DNA of 64,000 nucleotides from Hydrococcus rivularis NIES-593 (GTDB taxonomy: Bacteria; Cyanobacteriota; Cyanobacteriia; Cyanobacteriales; Microcystaceae): the NCBI RefSeq assembly GCF_001904635.1, contig NZ_MRCB01000005.1:62001-126000 (forward strand). Reading direction: 5' to 3'. Within the stretch, counting starts at the first letter, position 1. Every line of letters begins with the position of its first letter. The translations under genes were made by a program, and so were the position numbers. This document shows, piece by piece, positions 36,732-46,466 of this stretch. The notes beneath the pieces were generated by a model. The model was given only the letters and a program-made list of their open reading frames with translations, searched no databases and had not been told where the DNA came from.

Positions 36732-37103
36732 ATGACTAACCTCGATCCTAACCTGAAAAGGCAAGTGCGGCGGTTGCACCAGCTAACTGTTGGCGCGAGG
36801 TGGTTGTTTGTCGCGGTTTGTTGGATGACGCTGGGGAGTTTTGGAATCTGGGGATTGCGAGAAGAAATTCCCCTCTGGCAAGAACATTTTACCTGGGTTG
36901 CCGTCCGCTACGCGATCGCTTTCAATCGCATTCCCGCTCTCTGTCTGGCTTTTTGCATCGGAGTAACGGCAGCCGTTTTAGTCTGGCAAAACAATCATCG
37001 GTTTGGCGGACTTTCTGTCCAGGAAAAGCAACGATTGGAGAAAGAGGTCAGAAAAATTCACGCCATAGGACCGCGCCATCCTTTGTGGAAGTGGATTAAA
37101 TAA
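36732..37103 (+). CDS. Hypothetical two-helix membrane protein
   Basis: Protein of 123 aa with two hydrophobic helices (about residues 22-45 and 62-88) and basic flanks (LKRQVRRLHQLTVGARWLFV; C-terminal QRLEKEVRKIHAIGPRHPLW). It is probably a conserved cyanobacterial inner-membrane protein. It is convergent with the siderophore-type ATPase gene, with stops 5 bp apart. No function is recognised. Confidence 0.65.
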   Translation: MTNLDPNLKRQVRRLHQLTVGARWLFVAVCWMTLGSFGIWGLREEIPLWQEHFTWVAVRYAIAFNRIPALCLAFCIGVTAAVLVWQNNHRFGGLSVQEKQRLEKEVRKIHAIGPRHPLWKWIK

Positions 37104-37108
37104 CCGCT

Positions 37109-37891
37109 TTACAAACCGACGGGAGCCAGGGGACAAATTTGGAGTCCGACAGGCGTTTTGATGACCGCGACGCGAACGCCAAAAACTTGAGCGATTGTCT
37201 CTGGAATTAAAACCTCTGCTGGCTTGCCGACGGTGTAAAGGCTGCCCCCCTTTAGCAATGCCAAGCGATCGCTGTAGCGTGCCGCTAAATTGATATCGTG
37301 TAAGACGGTAATAATTGTCAGTTTTTGCTCCTCGTTAAGTCGCTTTAGTAGTTCGAGCAACTGCAATTGATAATTAATATCTAGATAGGTAGTCGGCTCG
37401 TCGAGCAGTAAAACTTTGGGATCTTGGGCGAGTGCTAGAGCAAGAAAGGCTCTTTGCCGTTCGCCGCCGGATAACTGAGTTACCAGGCGATCGCGATGGT
37501 CTTCGAGTCGGGTTTGCGCGATCGCTTCGTCCACTTTTTGTCGATCCTGGGCATCTAATTCCCATCGCCACCAAGGTTGATGGGGCGTTCTCCCCAAACT
37601 CACCAATTGATAGACGCTTAGCCCCGCAGGAATCGTTGGCTGTTGCGGTAGAATTGCCATTTTTTGGGCGACAACGTTAGGAGGTAAGTCGCGTACGGCT
37701 TTTCCATCCAAAAGAACGACCCCTCCTGTCGGGTTGAGGATGCGGCAGAGAAGTTTCAGGAAGGTCGATTTCCCAGAACCGTTGGCTCCTACCAAGCTCA
37801 ACCATTCACCCGTTTGTAGTGCGAGATTGATGTCGCGAACAACTGGCTTGGTACCGTATCCACCCGCAAGATGTTGAGTTTCTATTGGCAT
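37109..37891 (-). CDS. Iron-siderophore/cobalamin-type ABC transporter ATPase
   Basis: ATPase of 260 aa of the FecE/FhuC/BtuD class. Walker A is GANGSGKSTFLKLLCR, the signature is LSGGERQRAFLALAL, Walker B is VLLLDEPTTYLD and the switch His is in ITVLHDINLAARYSDR. The LDINYQLQLLELLKRL segment after Walker B is typical of iron-chelate importers. No FecCD-type permease or binding-protein gene adjoins it, so the rest of the importer is elsewhere or shared. It lies 10 bp downstream of the PATAN-receiver gene on the same strand, suggesting co-transcription. Confidence 0.88.
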   Translation of the reverse strand: MPIETQHLAGGYGTKPVVRDINLALQTGEWLSLVGANGSGKSTFLKLLCRILNPTGGVVLLDGKAVRDLPPNVVAQKMAILPQQPTIPAGLSVYQLVSLGRTPHQPWWRWELDAQDRQKVDEAIAQTRLEDHRDRLVTQLSGGERQRAFLALALAQDPKVLLLDEPTTYLDINYQLQLLELLKRLNEEQKLTIITVLHDINLAARYSDRLALLKGGSLYTVGKPAEVLIPETIAQVFGVRVAVIKTPVGLQICPLAPVGL

Positions 37892-37901
37892 TAGAGATCG
37901 G

Positions 37902-39194
37902 TTATGTTAAATATCTAAAAACCATTTTGACTAACTCTGCTTGGGTAAATGGTTTAGTCATATAATCTGTCGCTCCTGCAATTCTTGCTTTAGCGCGATC
38001 GATCAAACCGGTATTGCCGGTTACCATAACGATTGGCGTATTCTCAAACAGGGAATGATTTCTAATCAGGCGACAGAGTTTATAGCCATCGATCCCTGGC
38101 ATGCCAACATCCATCAAAATAATATCGGGTTTAATGCGGATAATTTCTCTGAGCGCTTTACCTGAATCGTTAATTGCATGAACTTCGAGATCGTAATTTT
38201 CTAAAAAGCGGTTAATTTCTTTCAAGATAGTCGGGCTATCATCAATGCAAATAACTTTATAGGTTTTTTGCACTCCTGTTACTTGGGGCAAGCCAGCTAA
38301 CGTAATATTAGAGAGCGTGTTCTTAGCGGAAGTTTCCTGAGTTGGCTTGACAATTGTCGGCTCGGAAACAAAAATTAGCGCAGTATCCAAGGTCGGAATT
38401 TTGGGCAGGCGATCGTAAGGAGGCTGAGGATCCCGCAAGACAACGAATTTATCTTTAATCAAAGGATAAAGCCCTTGCGCCAATCTTAGCTCATCTTTTT
38501 TAGTCAAAACCGCAAGCTGACGAAAACTAAAGCCCCTCAGAAGCTTGCTGAGTTTCTCGCCTTTGTCGGGGGGAAGTTTCTGTTGAGCGTGAGCTAGACT
38601 GACAAAATAGGGACGCTGTTCTGGCGACGAGATCGCAGAACTCATAGCTTGCCAACAGCTTAACCTTTGCTGGCATTCTTCAACAAAAGGCTGCACTTCA
38701 AAACGGCAAAACTTAGGATACTTTTCATTATTAGAAATGAATTGATAAGCGCCCTCTTGTAATAATAAGTAGGACTCAAACACTTCTTGCGTGATATTTT
38801 TAAGCAACTCGGCTGCCTGTTCTGGTTTGAGATGTTCTTGTTCGACTAGCCAACAGATCGCCAAATAATCCGGGCAAATATGGGGATTGCTTGACGATTC
38901 GGATTCAAAGTTTACTCTGGCTTGGGTGCGAACGGCGCTAGTCAGCGTGGGAATTTCGTCGCTCAAACAACGTAAATGACGTTCTAAGCGCTCGAAAGGG
39001 TCGAGAGAATGGGTAGCGTAGATTAATTTTCCCAGATTGAAATAAATCTGCCACTCTACGGAATTGTGAGAGATTCGTAAACATCCGTTAGCCTGAGAAC
39101 TAGATATCTGCTCTAATAATTTGACAGGAGAAACATTTTGCTGGTTTTGACCGTTTTCAGCAGGAAATTGGTCAATTATTGCTGGGTTCATCAT
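37902..39194 (-). CDS. PatA-type response regulator (PATAN domain plus receiver)
   Basis: Protein of 430 aa. The N-terminal PATAN/DUF4388 domain (about residues 20-120: VSPVKLLEQISSSQANGCLR, then YFNLGKLIYATHS) is followed by a helical middle part and a C-terminal receiver (about 312-430) with the phospho-acceptor Asp in DIILMDVGMPGIDGY and the Lys in YMTKPF. This reverse order, receiver last, is the cyanobacterial PatA/PixG class, which acts in phototaxis or pattern formation. There is no chemotaxis-type kinase next door. AGGA stands about 8 nt before the ATG pair at 39194/39191. Confidence 0.9.
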   Translation of the reverse strand: MMNPAIIDQFPAENGQNQQNVSPVKLLEQISSSQANGCLRISHNSVEWQIYFNLGKLIYATHSLDPFERLERHLRCLSDEIPTLTSAVRTQARVNFESESSSNPHICPDYLAICWLVEQEHLKPEQAAELLKNITQEVFESYLLLQEGAYQFISNNEKYPKFCRFEVQPFVEECQQRLSCWQAMSSAISSPEQRPYFVSLAHAQQKLPPDKGEKLSKLLRGFSFRQLAVLTKKDELRLAQGLYPLIKDKFVVLRDPQPPYDRLPKIPTLDTALIFVSEPTIVKPTQETSAKNTLSNITLAGLPQVTGVQKTYKVICIDDSPTILKEINRFLENYDLEVHAINDSGKALREIIRIKPDIILMDVGMPGIDGYKLCRLIRNHSLFENTPIVMVTGNTGLIDRAKARIAGATDYMTKPFTQAELVKMVFRYLT

Positions 39195-39426
39195 AGAGGA
39201 GTCCTAACGATTATTACGATTACAGCTACCGTTTTCTGTATAATTCCCTGCGATGACCAAAATCTAACAAGCACAATAAAAAAATTGCCCGCACCCAACT
39301 TTTTCCTATCTTCAAATCGGTAGGAACGCACGAGTGTCCGGCAATAGCCAATAAAAATTGGCGATCGCTAGGATACAAGAACATTCGCTCGCGATCGCCA
39401 ATCACCAACAATTGAGTTTCTATTCG

Positions 39427-41304
39427 TTAGACTGCCAGCGCATCCTGGATAGTCTTGTTATAGATAATCCGACCCGGCGTAGTGCGAATAAATTGAGAGA
39501 GCATTTGTCCGTCAGTGCTTTCTCTGACCTTGCGCTCTCGATAGTGTTTGATGACGCTGCCATCATCGAGTTTTTCTATCTTGAGAACTTCTGTATCCGG
39601 TTCTTCCGTCTCTACTTCATCGTTATGGCGTACCCAAATATAAGCGTGCAGGTCTACATATCCTTGATCGTAAGCTTTTAAAGCATCGTCGAGGCTAGCA
39701 AAATGCCGTTCTGCACCTTTTTGAGCCTTGGGATTTTCCGCCGTCAGATAGTAGCATCCCAACACCATATCCTGTGAGGGAGCGACGATAGGACGACCCG
39801 TTGCTGGAGAGAGAATGTTATGACAAGCCAGCATCAGTAGGCGTGCCTCAGATTGAGATTCCAGAGACAGAGGAACGTGAACCGCCATTTGGTCGCCGTC
39901 GAAGTCAGCGTTAAAAGCAGGACAGACCAACGGATGTAATTGAATGGCACGACCTTCTACCAAAATCGGTTCAAATGCCTGAATCCCCAAGCGGTGAAGG
40001 GTTGGGGCGCGGTTGAGTAAAACTGGGTGTCCCGTAATCACTTCTTCCAAAACGTTCCAGACGCTGGGATCGCCTCGTTGAATCAGCTTCTTCGCCGCCT
40101 TGATATTGTTGACCATTCCCAGCTTGATGAGGCGATGAATCACGAAGGGTTGAAAAAGTTCGATCGCCATTTCGCGAGGCAAACCGCACTGATAAATTTT
40201 CAGTTTGGGACCGACGACGATCACGGAGCGACCGGAGTAGTCAACCCGCTTTCCGAGTAGGTTTTGACGGAAACGGCCTTGCTTTCCTTCGATAATGTCC
40301 GAGAGCGATTTGAGGGCGCGATTGTTTGCCCCGACAACGGTACGACCGCGCCGTCCGTTGTCTATAAGAGCGTCAACCGCTTCCTGTAGCATCCGCTTCT
40401 CGTTGCGGACGATAATTTCTGGCGCGAGGATTTCTTGTAAGCGCGAGAGGCGATTGTTCCGGTTAATCACCCGTCGATAAAGATCGTTGAGATCGGAGGT
40501 AGCAAAGCGACCGCCATCGAGTTGCACCATCGGACGCAGGTCGGGCGGAATTACGGGAATCACGCTTAGCACCATCCATTCCGGTTTAGATCCGGTGGCG
40601 ATAAAGTTGTCGATCACCCTCAGGCGTTTGATGAGCTTCGCCCGTTTTTGTCCTTTGCTCTCGATGATTTCTTCGCGCAGTTTTTCTGCGACCTCTTCTA
40701 AATTCATTTCTTGGAGTAGGCGTTGAATTGCCTCAGCACCAATACCGACTTCGATATTGTAGAGTTCGGAGTCTTCGGCATAGATTTGCTCCTCAATCTC
40801 TAGCCATTGATCTTCGGTGAGCAGTTGTTTGTAGGTGAGGTTAGCGGCATTGCCAGGGTTGAGAACGACATAGGCATTGAAATAGACAATCTGCTCTACA
40901 TCTCGCAAAGGCATATCCAGCAGGATGCTGAGATAGCTGGGAATGCCTTTAAGATACCACACGTGAGTGACTGGAGCTGCTAGCTTGATAAAACCCATGC
41001 GGTGACGGCGGACGCGGGACTCGGTAACTTCTACTCCACAGCGTTCGCAAACGATACCCCGGTGACGCACTCGCTTGTACTTACCGCACCAACACTCCCA
41101 GTCTTTGGACGGACCAAAAATGCGTTCGCAAAAAAGCCCGTCCATTTCGGGTTTTAGGGTTCGATAGTTGATAGTTTCGGGTTTAGTGACTTCTCCGACG
41201 ACCACGCCATTGGGTAAGGTTCTTTCTCCCCACTGACGAATCCGCTCTGGAGAAGCCAACCCAATCTTAACGTAGTCAAACCGTTGTTCTACTTGAGTTC
41301 TCAT
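39427..41304 (-). CDS. rpoC1: RNA polymerase gamma subunit (RpoC1)
   Basis: N-terminal part of the split beta-prime subunit, found only in cyanobacteria and plastids. It is 625 aa from the ATG at 41304, matching the family length; a longer frame to 41352 adds an unconserved 16 residues and is rejected. Visible elements are the zinc-binding cysteines ([20 protein letters not shown], then CERCGVEV), the clamp and rudder regions and the active-site Mg loop [12 protein letters not shown]. Neither rpoB nor rpoC2 adjoins it here. HIP1 sites are frequent in the 232-bp stretch downstream. Confidence 0.97.
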   Translation of the reverse strand: MRTQVEQRFDYVKIGLASPERIRQWGERTLPNGVVVGEVTKPETINYRTLKPEMDGLFCERIFGPSKDWECWCGKYKRVRHRGIVCERCGVEVTESRVRRHRMGFIKLAAPVTHVWYLKGIPSYLSILLDMPLRDVEQIVYFNAYVVLNPGNAANLTYKQLLTEDQWLEIEEQIYAEDSELYNIEVGIGAEAIQRLLQEMNLEEVAEKLREEIIESKGQKRAKLIKRLRVIDNFIATGSKPEWMVLSVIPVIPPDLRPMVQLDGGRFATSDLNDLYRRVINRNNRLSRLQEILAPEIIVRNEKRMLQEAVDALIDNGRRGRTVVGANNRALKSLSDIIEGKQGRFRQNLLGKRVDYSGRSVIVVGPKLKIYQCGLPREMAIELFQPFVIHRLIKLGMVNNIKAAKKLIQRGDPSVWNVLEEVITGHPVLLNRAPTLHRLGIQAFEPILVEGRAIQLHPLVCPAFNADFDGDQMAVHVPLSLESQSEARLLMLACHNILSPATGRPIVAPSQDMVLGCYYLTAENPKAQKGAERHFASLDDALKAYDQGYVDLHAYIWVRHNDEVETEEPDTEVLKIEKLDDGSVIKHYRERKVRESTDGQMLSQFIRTTPGRIIYNKTIQDALAV

Positions 41305-41585
41305 TACTGTTCTTTCTGTTGTTGAGATTCTAGTTTGAGGCTGTGAGAGCAATTGAAGGAGCGTCGCGACTTCTGCGAGCTTTGCTGTTAACTAATAATT
41401 AAACTGAGTTCAGAGCCAACCACAAATAAATAGCCTATAAACTTAACATAGGATCTAAAATTATACAATTAATTCTTTCCAAATGACAGAAGCGATCGCC
41501 CCATCAATCAAAGCAAAAAAAATCGACTTGGCTTGCGATCGCGTTACCGATGAAGCGAAAATTCTACGAACATACTAACATTGGC

Positions 41586-42683
41586 ATGAGCGATCGATAT
41601 TTAACCATCAAAGACCTGACAGAAGCCGTTGGCGGCGGGTTAACTCCTCGGATGGTGCGACACTATCATGCCTCTGGATTGCTACCAGAAGCCAAGCGCA
41701 GCGAGGGTAATTACCGACTCTATAGTTCAGAAGACGTACAGCGCCTCCAGCGCATCATGGCACTGAAACAACAAGGATTTCAGCTATCCCACATTCGCAA
41801 ATTATTAGAAGAGGAATCTTCTGAGGGTGATACTCTCAGTTCGATCCTACAACAGCAGTATCAGTTAGTCATCCAAAAATTGACGCGATTGCGGCGCACG
41901 GCATCGGCGTTAGAGAGATTATTGGGACGCGATCGCCATTGTCAACAAGTGCAAGCAGAAGCTCTCGCCCAACTGCGACACTTAGAAATAGAAACCGCCG
42001 ACGGACTCGATACTATCGAAAAGCTGTGGCAGAGTTGGGACGTTGCCGCAGATAATCATCCAGAAGTTTTTAGCGAATCGCTGCAACAATTATTACCCGA
42101 TTTATCCAATCGTTCTGAGATTGAAGTCGATTTGCTCTCAAAATTAGTCTTAGCCAGCGGCGATGTCAGTTTGGTCAACTTCGTGCGAGTGGGACAAGAT
42201 GCGATCGCAGCGGCACGCGATCGCCTCAAAACTGGCTGTCAAGTCGTGAGCGACGTTTCTGTCGTTGCTCGCGCGCTCGATCGCGTTCGCCTACAACATC
42301 TCAATTGCACCGTCGAAACCCTGATTTCCAACCCTCACGTTATCAGTGCTATTGATGCCGAAACCCAATTCTGGCGAGAGCAACAGCAATTAAATCCTTG
42401 GCAATTCGAGCCGGGATGCATTTTAGTCATCGGCTATGCGCCTTCGGTTCTTCTATCTGCCTTAGAAGCGAGCAAACGAGGAATATTACAACCTGCTTTA
42501 GTCATCGGCATGCCTATCGGCTTTAGCCACGCTCCTGCTGCCAAGCGCCGTTTAATGCGCTCTAGCTTTCCTTACATAACGATTGAGGGATCTTTGGGAG
42601 GTGGTTTACTAGCGGCAACTGCTCTCAATGCCTTAGCTGAATCTTTGCTAGAAAAGCCGGATTGTCATTGCTATCTCAGCTAA
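41586..42683 (+). CDS. coaR: Cobalt-responsive MerR-type regulator CoaR
   Basis: Fusion of a MerR DNA-binding domain (about residues 1-75: YLTIKDLTEAVGGGLTPRMV, RHYHASGLLPEA) with a coiled linker and a precorrin-8X methylmutase (CobH/CbiC)-like domain (about 150-360: LVLASGDVSLVNFVRVGQDA, GCILVIGYAPSVLLSALEA, VIGMPIGFSHAP). The protein ends in DCHCYLS, the Cys-His-Cys motif that Synechocystis CoaR needs for cobalt sensing. Known CoaR activates the cobalt-export ATPase gene coaT next to it; no coaT is in this window. An ATG 12 codons upstream (41550) is an alternative start. About 365 aa. Confidence 0.9.
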   Translation: MSDRYLTIKDLTEAVGGGLTPRMVRHYHASGLLPEAKRSEGNYRLYSSEDVQRLQRIMALKQQGFQLSHIRKLLEEESSEGDTLSSILQQQYQLVIQKLTRLRRTASALERLLGRDRHCQQVQAEALAQLRHLEIETADGLDTIEKLWQSWDVAADNHPEVFSESLQQLLPDLSNRSEIEVDLLSKLVLASGDVSLVNFVRVGQDAIAAARDRLKTGCQVVSDVSVVARALDRVRLQHLNCTVETLISNPHVISAIDAETQFWREQQQLNPWQFEPGCILVIGYAPSVLLSALEASKRGILQPALVIGMPIGFSHAPAAKRRLMRSSFPYITIEGSLGGGLLAATALNALAESLLEKPDCHCYLS

Positions 42684-42957
42684 AGCAGTAGGATCCCCGC
42701 GCTCTTCCGGAGGTGAGCGTCGGGAGGAAGGCTCCTCCGGCGGAGGCACGGAGCCGGACAATTGATTATCGGACATACTGACAACCGCACCTGATTCGCT
42801 CATTGAGTTTACCTTACGAGGATCGCGCCATGTAAAGGATAGAAGAGAAGGATCGGAGGTAAAAACGTTAATATCCATTAAAAAATCGCGACATAGGGAA
42901 TTGTTGCGCTTCCCAAAAAGGCGATCGCTATTTTAAGTTTACTGAGTTAGTCTCGAA

Positions 42958-44208
42958 TTAAATACTTTTTTTTGCAAGTAATGCAGTTCCGTAAGCCGCT
43001 TCTGCATAGTCAGAGGAGACGACGGGAACTTGTAAATAACGTTGGCGAATCTTTCTCCAAGTCGGATTTTTTGCCCCTCCTCCCGCCGTGTAGACGTAAC
43101 AAAGTGGAGTTGCCCCTAGTTCTTGCAACCGTCGATATCCGAGCGCTTCGATTCTTGCTATGCTTTCCAATAAGCCGTGTAAAAATTGCACGGGATCTGC
43201 GGGACGAGGTTCCAGTTTTGGCGGCAATTGGGGATCGTTAATCGGAAAGCGATCGCCCGGTTTAAGTAGGGGATAATAATCTAAATGACTTGCTCGATCG
43301 GCATCGATTTGACTACTAAATCTTTCTAATTCTTCATTGCTAAAAAAGTATCGCAAGACTGCCCCACCTGTATTAGATGCGCCTCCAGTTAGCCATAAAT
43401 CTCCGAATCGATGGCTATAGATTCCATATTGAGAATTTTCTACGCGAGTATGACTTAATAATTTCAACACCAAAGTCGAACCGAGTGAAGTGACTGCCTC
43501 GCCGGGATTTGTCGCGCCACTGGCAAGAAATGCGGCAATACTATCAGTTGTCCCAGCACAAACGAGACAATCTTTTCGTAAATTAAAACGATAGGCAATC
43601 TCTTTTTTGACTGTATCTATAAGCGTTCCTGGAGACAACACTTGCGGCAATAAATCTCGGATTGGTAATTCTTCCAACCAGTTTGGATAACATAAATTTT
43701 CCACGTCGTAACCGAGTTTTAAAGCATTGTGATAATCGCTAATGCCTAATTTTCCATGCAACAAAAATGCCAGCCAGTCAGCTTGATGTAAAAAGTAAGA
43801 AGCTTGAGAGTAAATCGGTTGTCGATACCACCAAAAAAGTTTTGCCAAACTAGAGGTAGCACTTAAAACTAGATGATTGGGAGGGGCAATGGCTGCTAAA
43901 TTTTCTAGGACGGTGATTCCTCGCCCATCGTTATATAAAATAGGATCGTTAATGGGGTTTCCTTGCTTGTCGCACAGTAGTACTGTAGAGGACGTTCCAT
44001 CGATCGCGATCGCTTGAATTTCTTGTCTAATCTGGAGAGGAATTTTCTCGATTAAAGCGAATAAAGTCTGCTGCCAGCAAGTTGCTAAATTGTTTGAGGA
44101 CGATTTCTTAAAAGTTTCTTGAATTTCTGAGCAAATATTTTCTCGCGAATCGATGACAATTGCTCTTGCACCAGAGGTACCAAAATCAATTCCTAAGTAA
44201 AAGCTCAT
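42958..44208 (-). CDS. FGGY-family sugar kinase (xylulokinase-like, probable D-ribulose kinase)
   Basis: Carbohydrate kinase of 416 aa, shorter than typical xylulokinase (about 490). The N-terminal LGIDFGTSGARAIVIDS is the ATPase phosphate-1 motif, AIDGTSSTVLLCDKQGNPI the substrate region, and AGTTDSIAAFLASGATNPGE the second domain with the catalytic Asp. C-terminal TAGGGAKNPTWRKIRQRYL is the FGGY signature region. This short cyanobacterial/plant type has been described as a D-ribulose kinase, which would salvage D-ribulose towards the pentose phosphate pathway. I assign it on overall resemblance only. Confidence 0.82.
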   Translation of the reverse strand: MSFYLGIDFGTSGARAIVIDSRENICSEIQETFKKSSSNNLATCWQQTLFALIEKIPLQIRQEIQAIAIDGTSSTVLLCDKQGNPINDPILYNDGRGITVLENLAAIAPPNHLVLSATSSLAKLFWWYRQPIYSQASYFLHQADWLAFLLHGKLGISDYHNALKLGYDVENLCYPNWLEELPIRDLLPQVLSPGTLIDTVKKEIAYRFNLRKDCLVCAGTTDSIAAFLASGATNPGEAVTSLGSTLVLKLLSHTRVENSQYGIYSHRFGDLWLTGGASNTGGAVLRYFFSNEELERFSSQIDADRASHLDYYPLLKPGDRFPINDPQLPPKLEPRPADPVQFLHGLLESIARIEALGYRRLQELGATPLCYVYTAGGGAKNPTWRKIRQRYLQVPVVSSDYAEAAYGTALLAKKSI

Positions 44209-44275
44209 ATTATTATTAGTAAGTTTGTTAAAATTTCACGCTCTAGACGCAGAGGGGCAGAGGAAAACGCTAAGA

Positions 44276-44710
44276 TTAGTTTGAAATTTGAGGGCGAATT
44301 TTGTAGTGACGGTAATGCCAATAATCTCGAAGGATTTTGTCATGATCGAAACAAAGATTTTCTGGTAGATTCCAAAGATCGAAAATGCCAATATTTTTAG
44401 CATCATCCGCTGCTTTGGGGTTGCCTTTAGCTGTAGCGATAAAAACGACGCTTAAAGTATGTTGGCGCGGATCTCGGTTAGGATCGGAATAGACTTGAAA
44501 TTGTTCGATGAGTTCGACCTCTAAACTGACTTCTTCTTTTGCTTCTCGTCGTGCTGCTGTTTCTGCCGATTCTCCATAGTCCACGAATCCACCAGGAATT
44601 GCCCAGCCATAGGGAGGATTTTGACGTTCGATTAAAACAATCGGTCGATGAGGGCGATCGATTAGTTCGATAATAATATCAACTGTTGGTGTAGGATTGC
44701 GAAATGTCAT
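44276..44710 (-). CDS. NUDIX hydrolase
   Basis: Protein of 144 aa that hydrolyses a nucleoside diphosphate linked to another group. The Nudix box is complete: [20 protein letters not shown] followed by EVSLEVELI, matching Gx5Ex7REUxEExGU closely. Before it [19 protein letters not shown] and after it [19 protein letters not shown] resemble the ADP-ribose/NADH-type subgroup. Substrate is unknown. It is 67 bp downstream of the FGGY kinase start on the same strand, so it is upstream in a possible two-gene unit. Confidence 0.9.
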   Translation of the reverse strand: MTFRNPTPTVDIIIELIDRPHRPIVLIERQNPPYGWAIPGGFVDYGESAETAARREAKEEVSLEVELIEQFQVYSDPNRDPRQHTLSVVFIATAKGNPKAADDAKNIGIFDLWNLPENLCFDHDKILRDYWHYRHYKIRPQISN

Positions 44711-44799
44711 CTAAATTTTGAAGTCTAAATGCAAATTTTTAATAACCTTTTTTAACTCTATCATCGTTTTAAAAATAAATAATAAAAAAACAATAACTA

Positions 44800-45744
44800 A
44801 TGACCAATAACAAACAAAAAAAATTAACAATTATAGGTGCAGGGGTTTGGGGTTCGGCTTTAGCAACTTTAGCCAAGCGAAATCAACATTTAGTTCGTTT
44901 ATGGTCGCGTCATAGTACAGAAAGTTTGGAAGCAGTTATCACTGATGCCGATATTATTTTATCAGCCGTTTCTATCAAGGGAGTTAGACCTACAATTGAA
45001 AAACTGCAAGCTTTAACCTTACCCGAAAAAGTGATTTTAGTAACAGCGACTAAAGGGTTAGATCCGCTTACAACTCTCACGCCTTCTCAAATTTGGCAAG
45101 AAGCTTTTCCAAGTCATTCTATTGTTGTTCTATCAGGACCAAATCTTTCTAAAGAAATTCAACAGGGTTTACCAGCCGCAACGGTTGTTGCTAGTAATAA
45201 TAGATCGGCAGCCGAAATCGTACAAGCGGTATTTGCATCGGAGAATTTTCGAGTATATGTTAATAGCGATCCGCTAGGAACGGAATTAGGTGGTACGCTA
45301 AAAAATGTAATGGCGATCGCGGCTGGTGTTTGCGATGGTTTACAATTGGGAACGAATGCAAAGGCAGGATTAATGACGCGGGCGTTACCAGAGATGATTC
45401 GCGTGGGAACTTATTTAGGTGCTAAAGCTTCAACCTTTTTTGGATTATCTGGTTTGGGAGATTTAATGGCAACTTGTAACAGTCCTCTTTCAAGAAATTA
45501 TCAAGTCGGTTATGGACTCTCTCAAGGGAAATCTTTAGAAAAAATTTTAGAAAATTTGGAAGGAACTGCGGAAGGAATTAATACGACTGAAGTTTTGATA
45601 AGAATTGCCCAAACAAAAGAAATTTATGTTCCTATTTCCCATCAAATTTATCGACTCCTCAAAGGAGAGATAACTCCTCAAGAAGCTGTTAAAGCTCTTA
45701 TGGAACGCGAACCAAGATCGGAATTTCATGGCTTAGAAATATAA
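44800..45744 (+). CDS. gpsA: NAD(P)H-dependent glycerol-3-phosphate dehydrogenase
   Basis: Makes sn-glycerol-3-phosphate for membrane lipids. Nucleotide motif KLTIIGAGVWGSALATLAKR, substrate region VLSGPNLSKEIQQGLPAATV, catalytic Lys in LGGTLKNVMAIAAGVCDG and C-terminal GLSGLGDLMATCNSPLSRN are all present. At 314 aa it is about 20 residues shorter than the E. coli enzyme because the loop after the first Rossmann strands (between LWSRHS and AVITDADII) is reduced, a feature I have seen in cyanobacterial GpsA. It stands alone, divergent from the NUDIX gene. Confidence 0.95.
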   Translation: MTNNKQKKLTIIGAGVWGSALATLAKRNQHLVRLWSRHSTESLEAVITDADIILSAVSIKGVRPTIEKLQALTLPEKVILVTATKGLDPLTTLTPSQIWQEAFPSHSIVVLSGPNLSKEIQQGLPAATVVASNNRSAAEIVQAVFASENFRVYVNSDPLGTELGGTLKNVMAIAAGVCDGLQLGTNAKAGLMTRALPEMIRVGTYLGAKASTFFGLSGLGDLMATCNSPLSRNYQVGYGLSQGKSLEKILENLEGTAEGINTTEVLIRIAQTKEIYVPISHQIYRLLKGEITPQEAVKALMEREPRSEFHGLEI

Positions 45745-45880
45745 TCAAAAAATGTAACAAAAATTATTGGTTACAATTCTCGATCCGAAAATTGCTGATA
45801 ACATTGTATAAATAAAACGAACAAGAAGATCTCTAAATATTCACGTTGTCTCGATCGTGACTGAAATTAAGGCTATCAAA

Positions 45881-46414
45881 ATGGATAACTACGACAGTCG
45901 CAAAGTAGCAATTCAAGTTGTGGGTTTACCCAATCAAACTCTGAAGCGAACAAGTAACTATACCGTTATCGTTCCCTATTATCGCTTTAGTCAGACAATT
46001 CAACAAATTTGTCGCACTGGAGGGCGAATTGTTGATATAACCTTGCATTCTTCATCCTTGATTGCTACAAAAACAGCAGAAATATTGCCAGAGACTAAAA
46101 CAGGGTTCTCTCAAACATTAGCTTCCGCTGAAATTAGTGAATCCGAATCGATCGCAACGTCTGAACCTCAAAGAGAAACCATCGCACCTAAAGATAGTCA
46201 GGCAGAAATAACCCCTGCACCTGTAGAGTCAGCGACGACGCGATCGCAAATAACAACTTCTAAAGTTGTACGATCGCCAAGAAAAACTACTCAAGCTCGC
46301 AGAAAAAAATCCCAAATTGATTCAGCCAAATATTTAAAAAAGACGATGAGAAACGCCGCAAAAATTCGAGGCAAAAAGGAGCGCAAGAAATCGAAACCTT
46401 ACTTGTTTAATTAA
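45881..46414 (+). CDS. CpcD-like linker domain protein with basic tail
   Basis: Protein of about 177 aa. Residues about 8-55 (VAIQVVGLPNQTLKRTSNYT, VIVPYYRFSQTIQQI, CRTGGRIVDITL) match the CpcD/phycobilisome-linker pattern (VPYxRLxQxxQxIxRxGGKIVxI) found in CpcD, rod linkers, ApcC and cyanobacterial ferredoxin-NADP reductase. A Ser/Thr/Glu/Pro-rich linker of about 80 residues follows, then a strongly basic C-terminus (RKTTQARRKKSQIDSAKYLK, RGKKERKKSKPYLFN). This arrangement is not that of any standard linker. The ATG at 45881 is preferred to the GTG at 45857 because TAAGG sits 8 nt before it. The coiled-coil gene follows after 52 bp. Confidence 0.72.
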   Translation: MDNYDSRKVAIQVVGLPNQTLKRTSNYTVIVPYYRFSQTIQQICRTGGRIVDITLHSSSLIATKTAEILPETKTGFSQTLASAEISESESIATSEPQRETIAPKDSQAEITPAPVESATTRSQITTSKVVRSPRKTTQARRKKSQIDSAKYLKKTMRNAAKIRGKKERKKSKPYLFN

Positions 46415-46466
46415 TTAACCAAAAGGAATAGGCTAATAATTGGCATGTGTTTTGAGGAGAATCTCA

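Noticed and set aside
41484-41579. 30-codon frame (MTEAIAPSIKAKK start) ending 6 nt before the coaR ATG, considered as a regulatory leader peptide
   Set aside because: No ribosome site, built around a HIP1 site, and the true coaR start is uncertain; no evidence of attenuation.
42648-42878. 76-codon leftward frame overlapping the coaR end, containing a GC-rich palindromic block (around 42690-42765)
   Set aside because: No ribosome site, and the last third is antisense to coaR. The GC-rich block with CCTCCG/CGGAGG looks like a small inserted palindrome, but a single copy is not enough to call a repeat.
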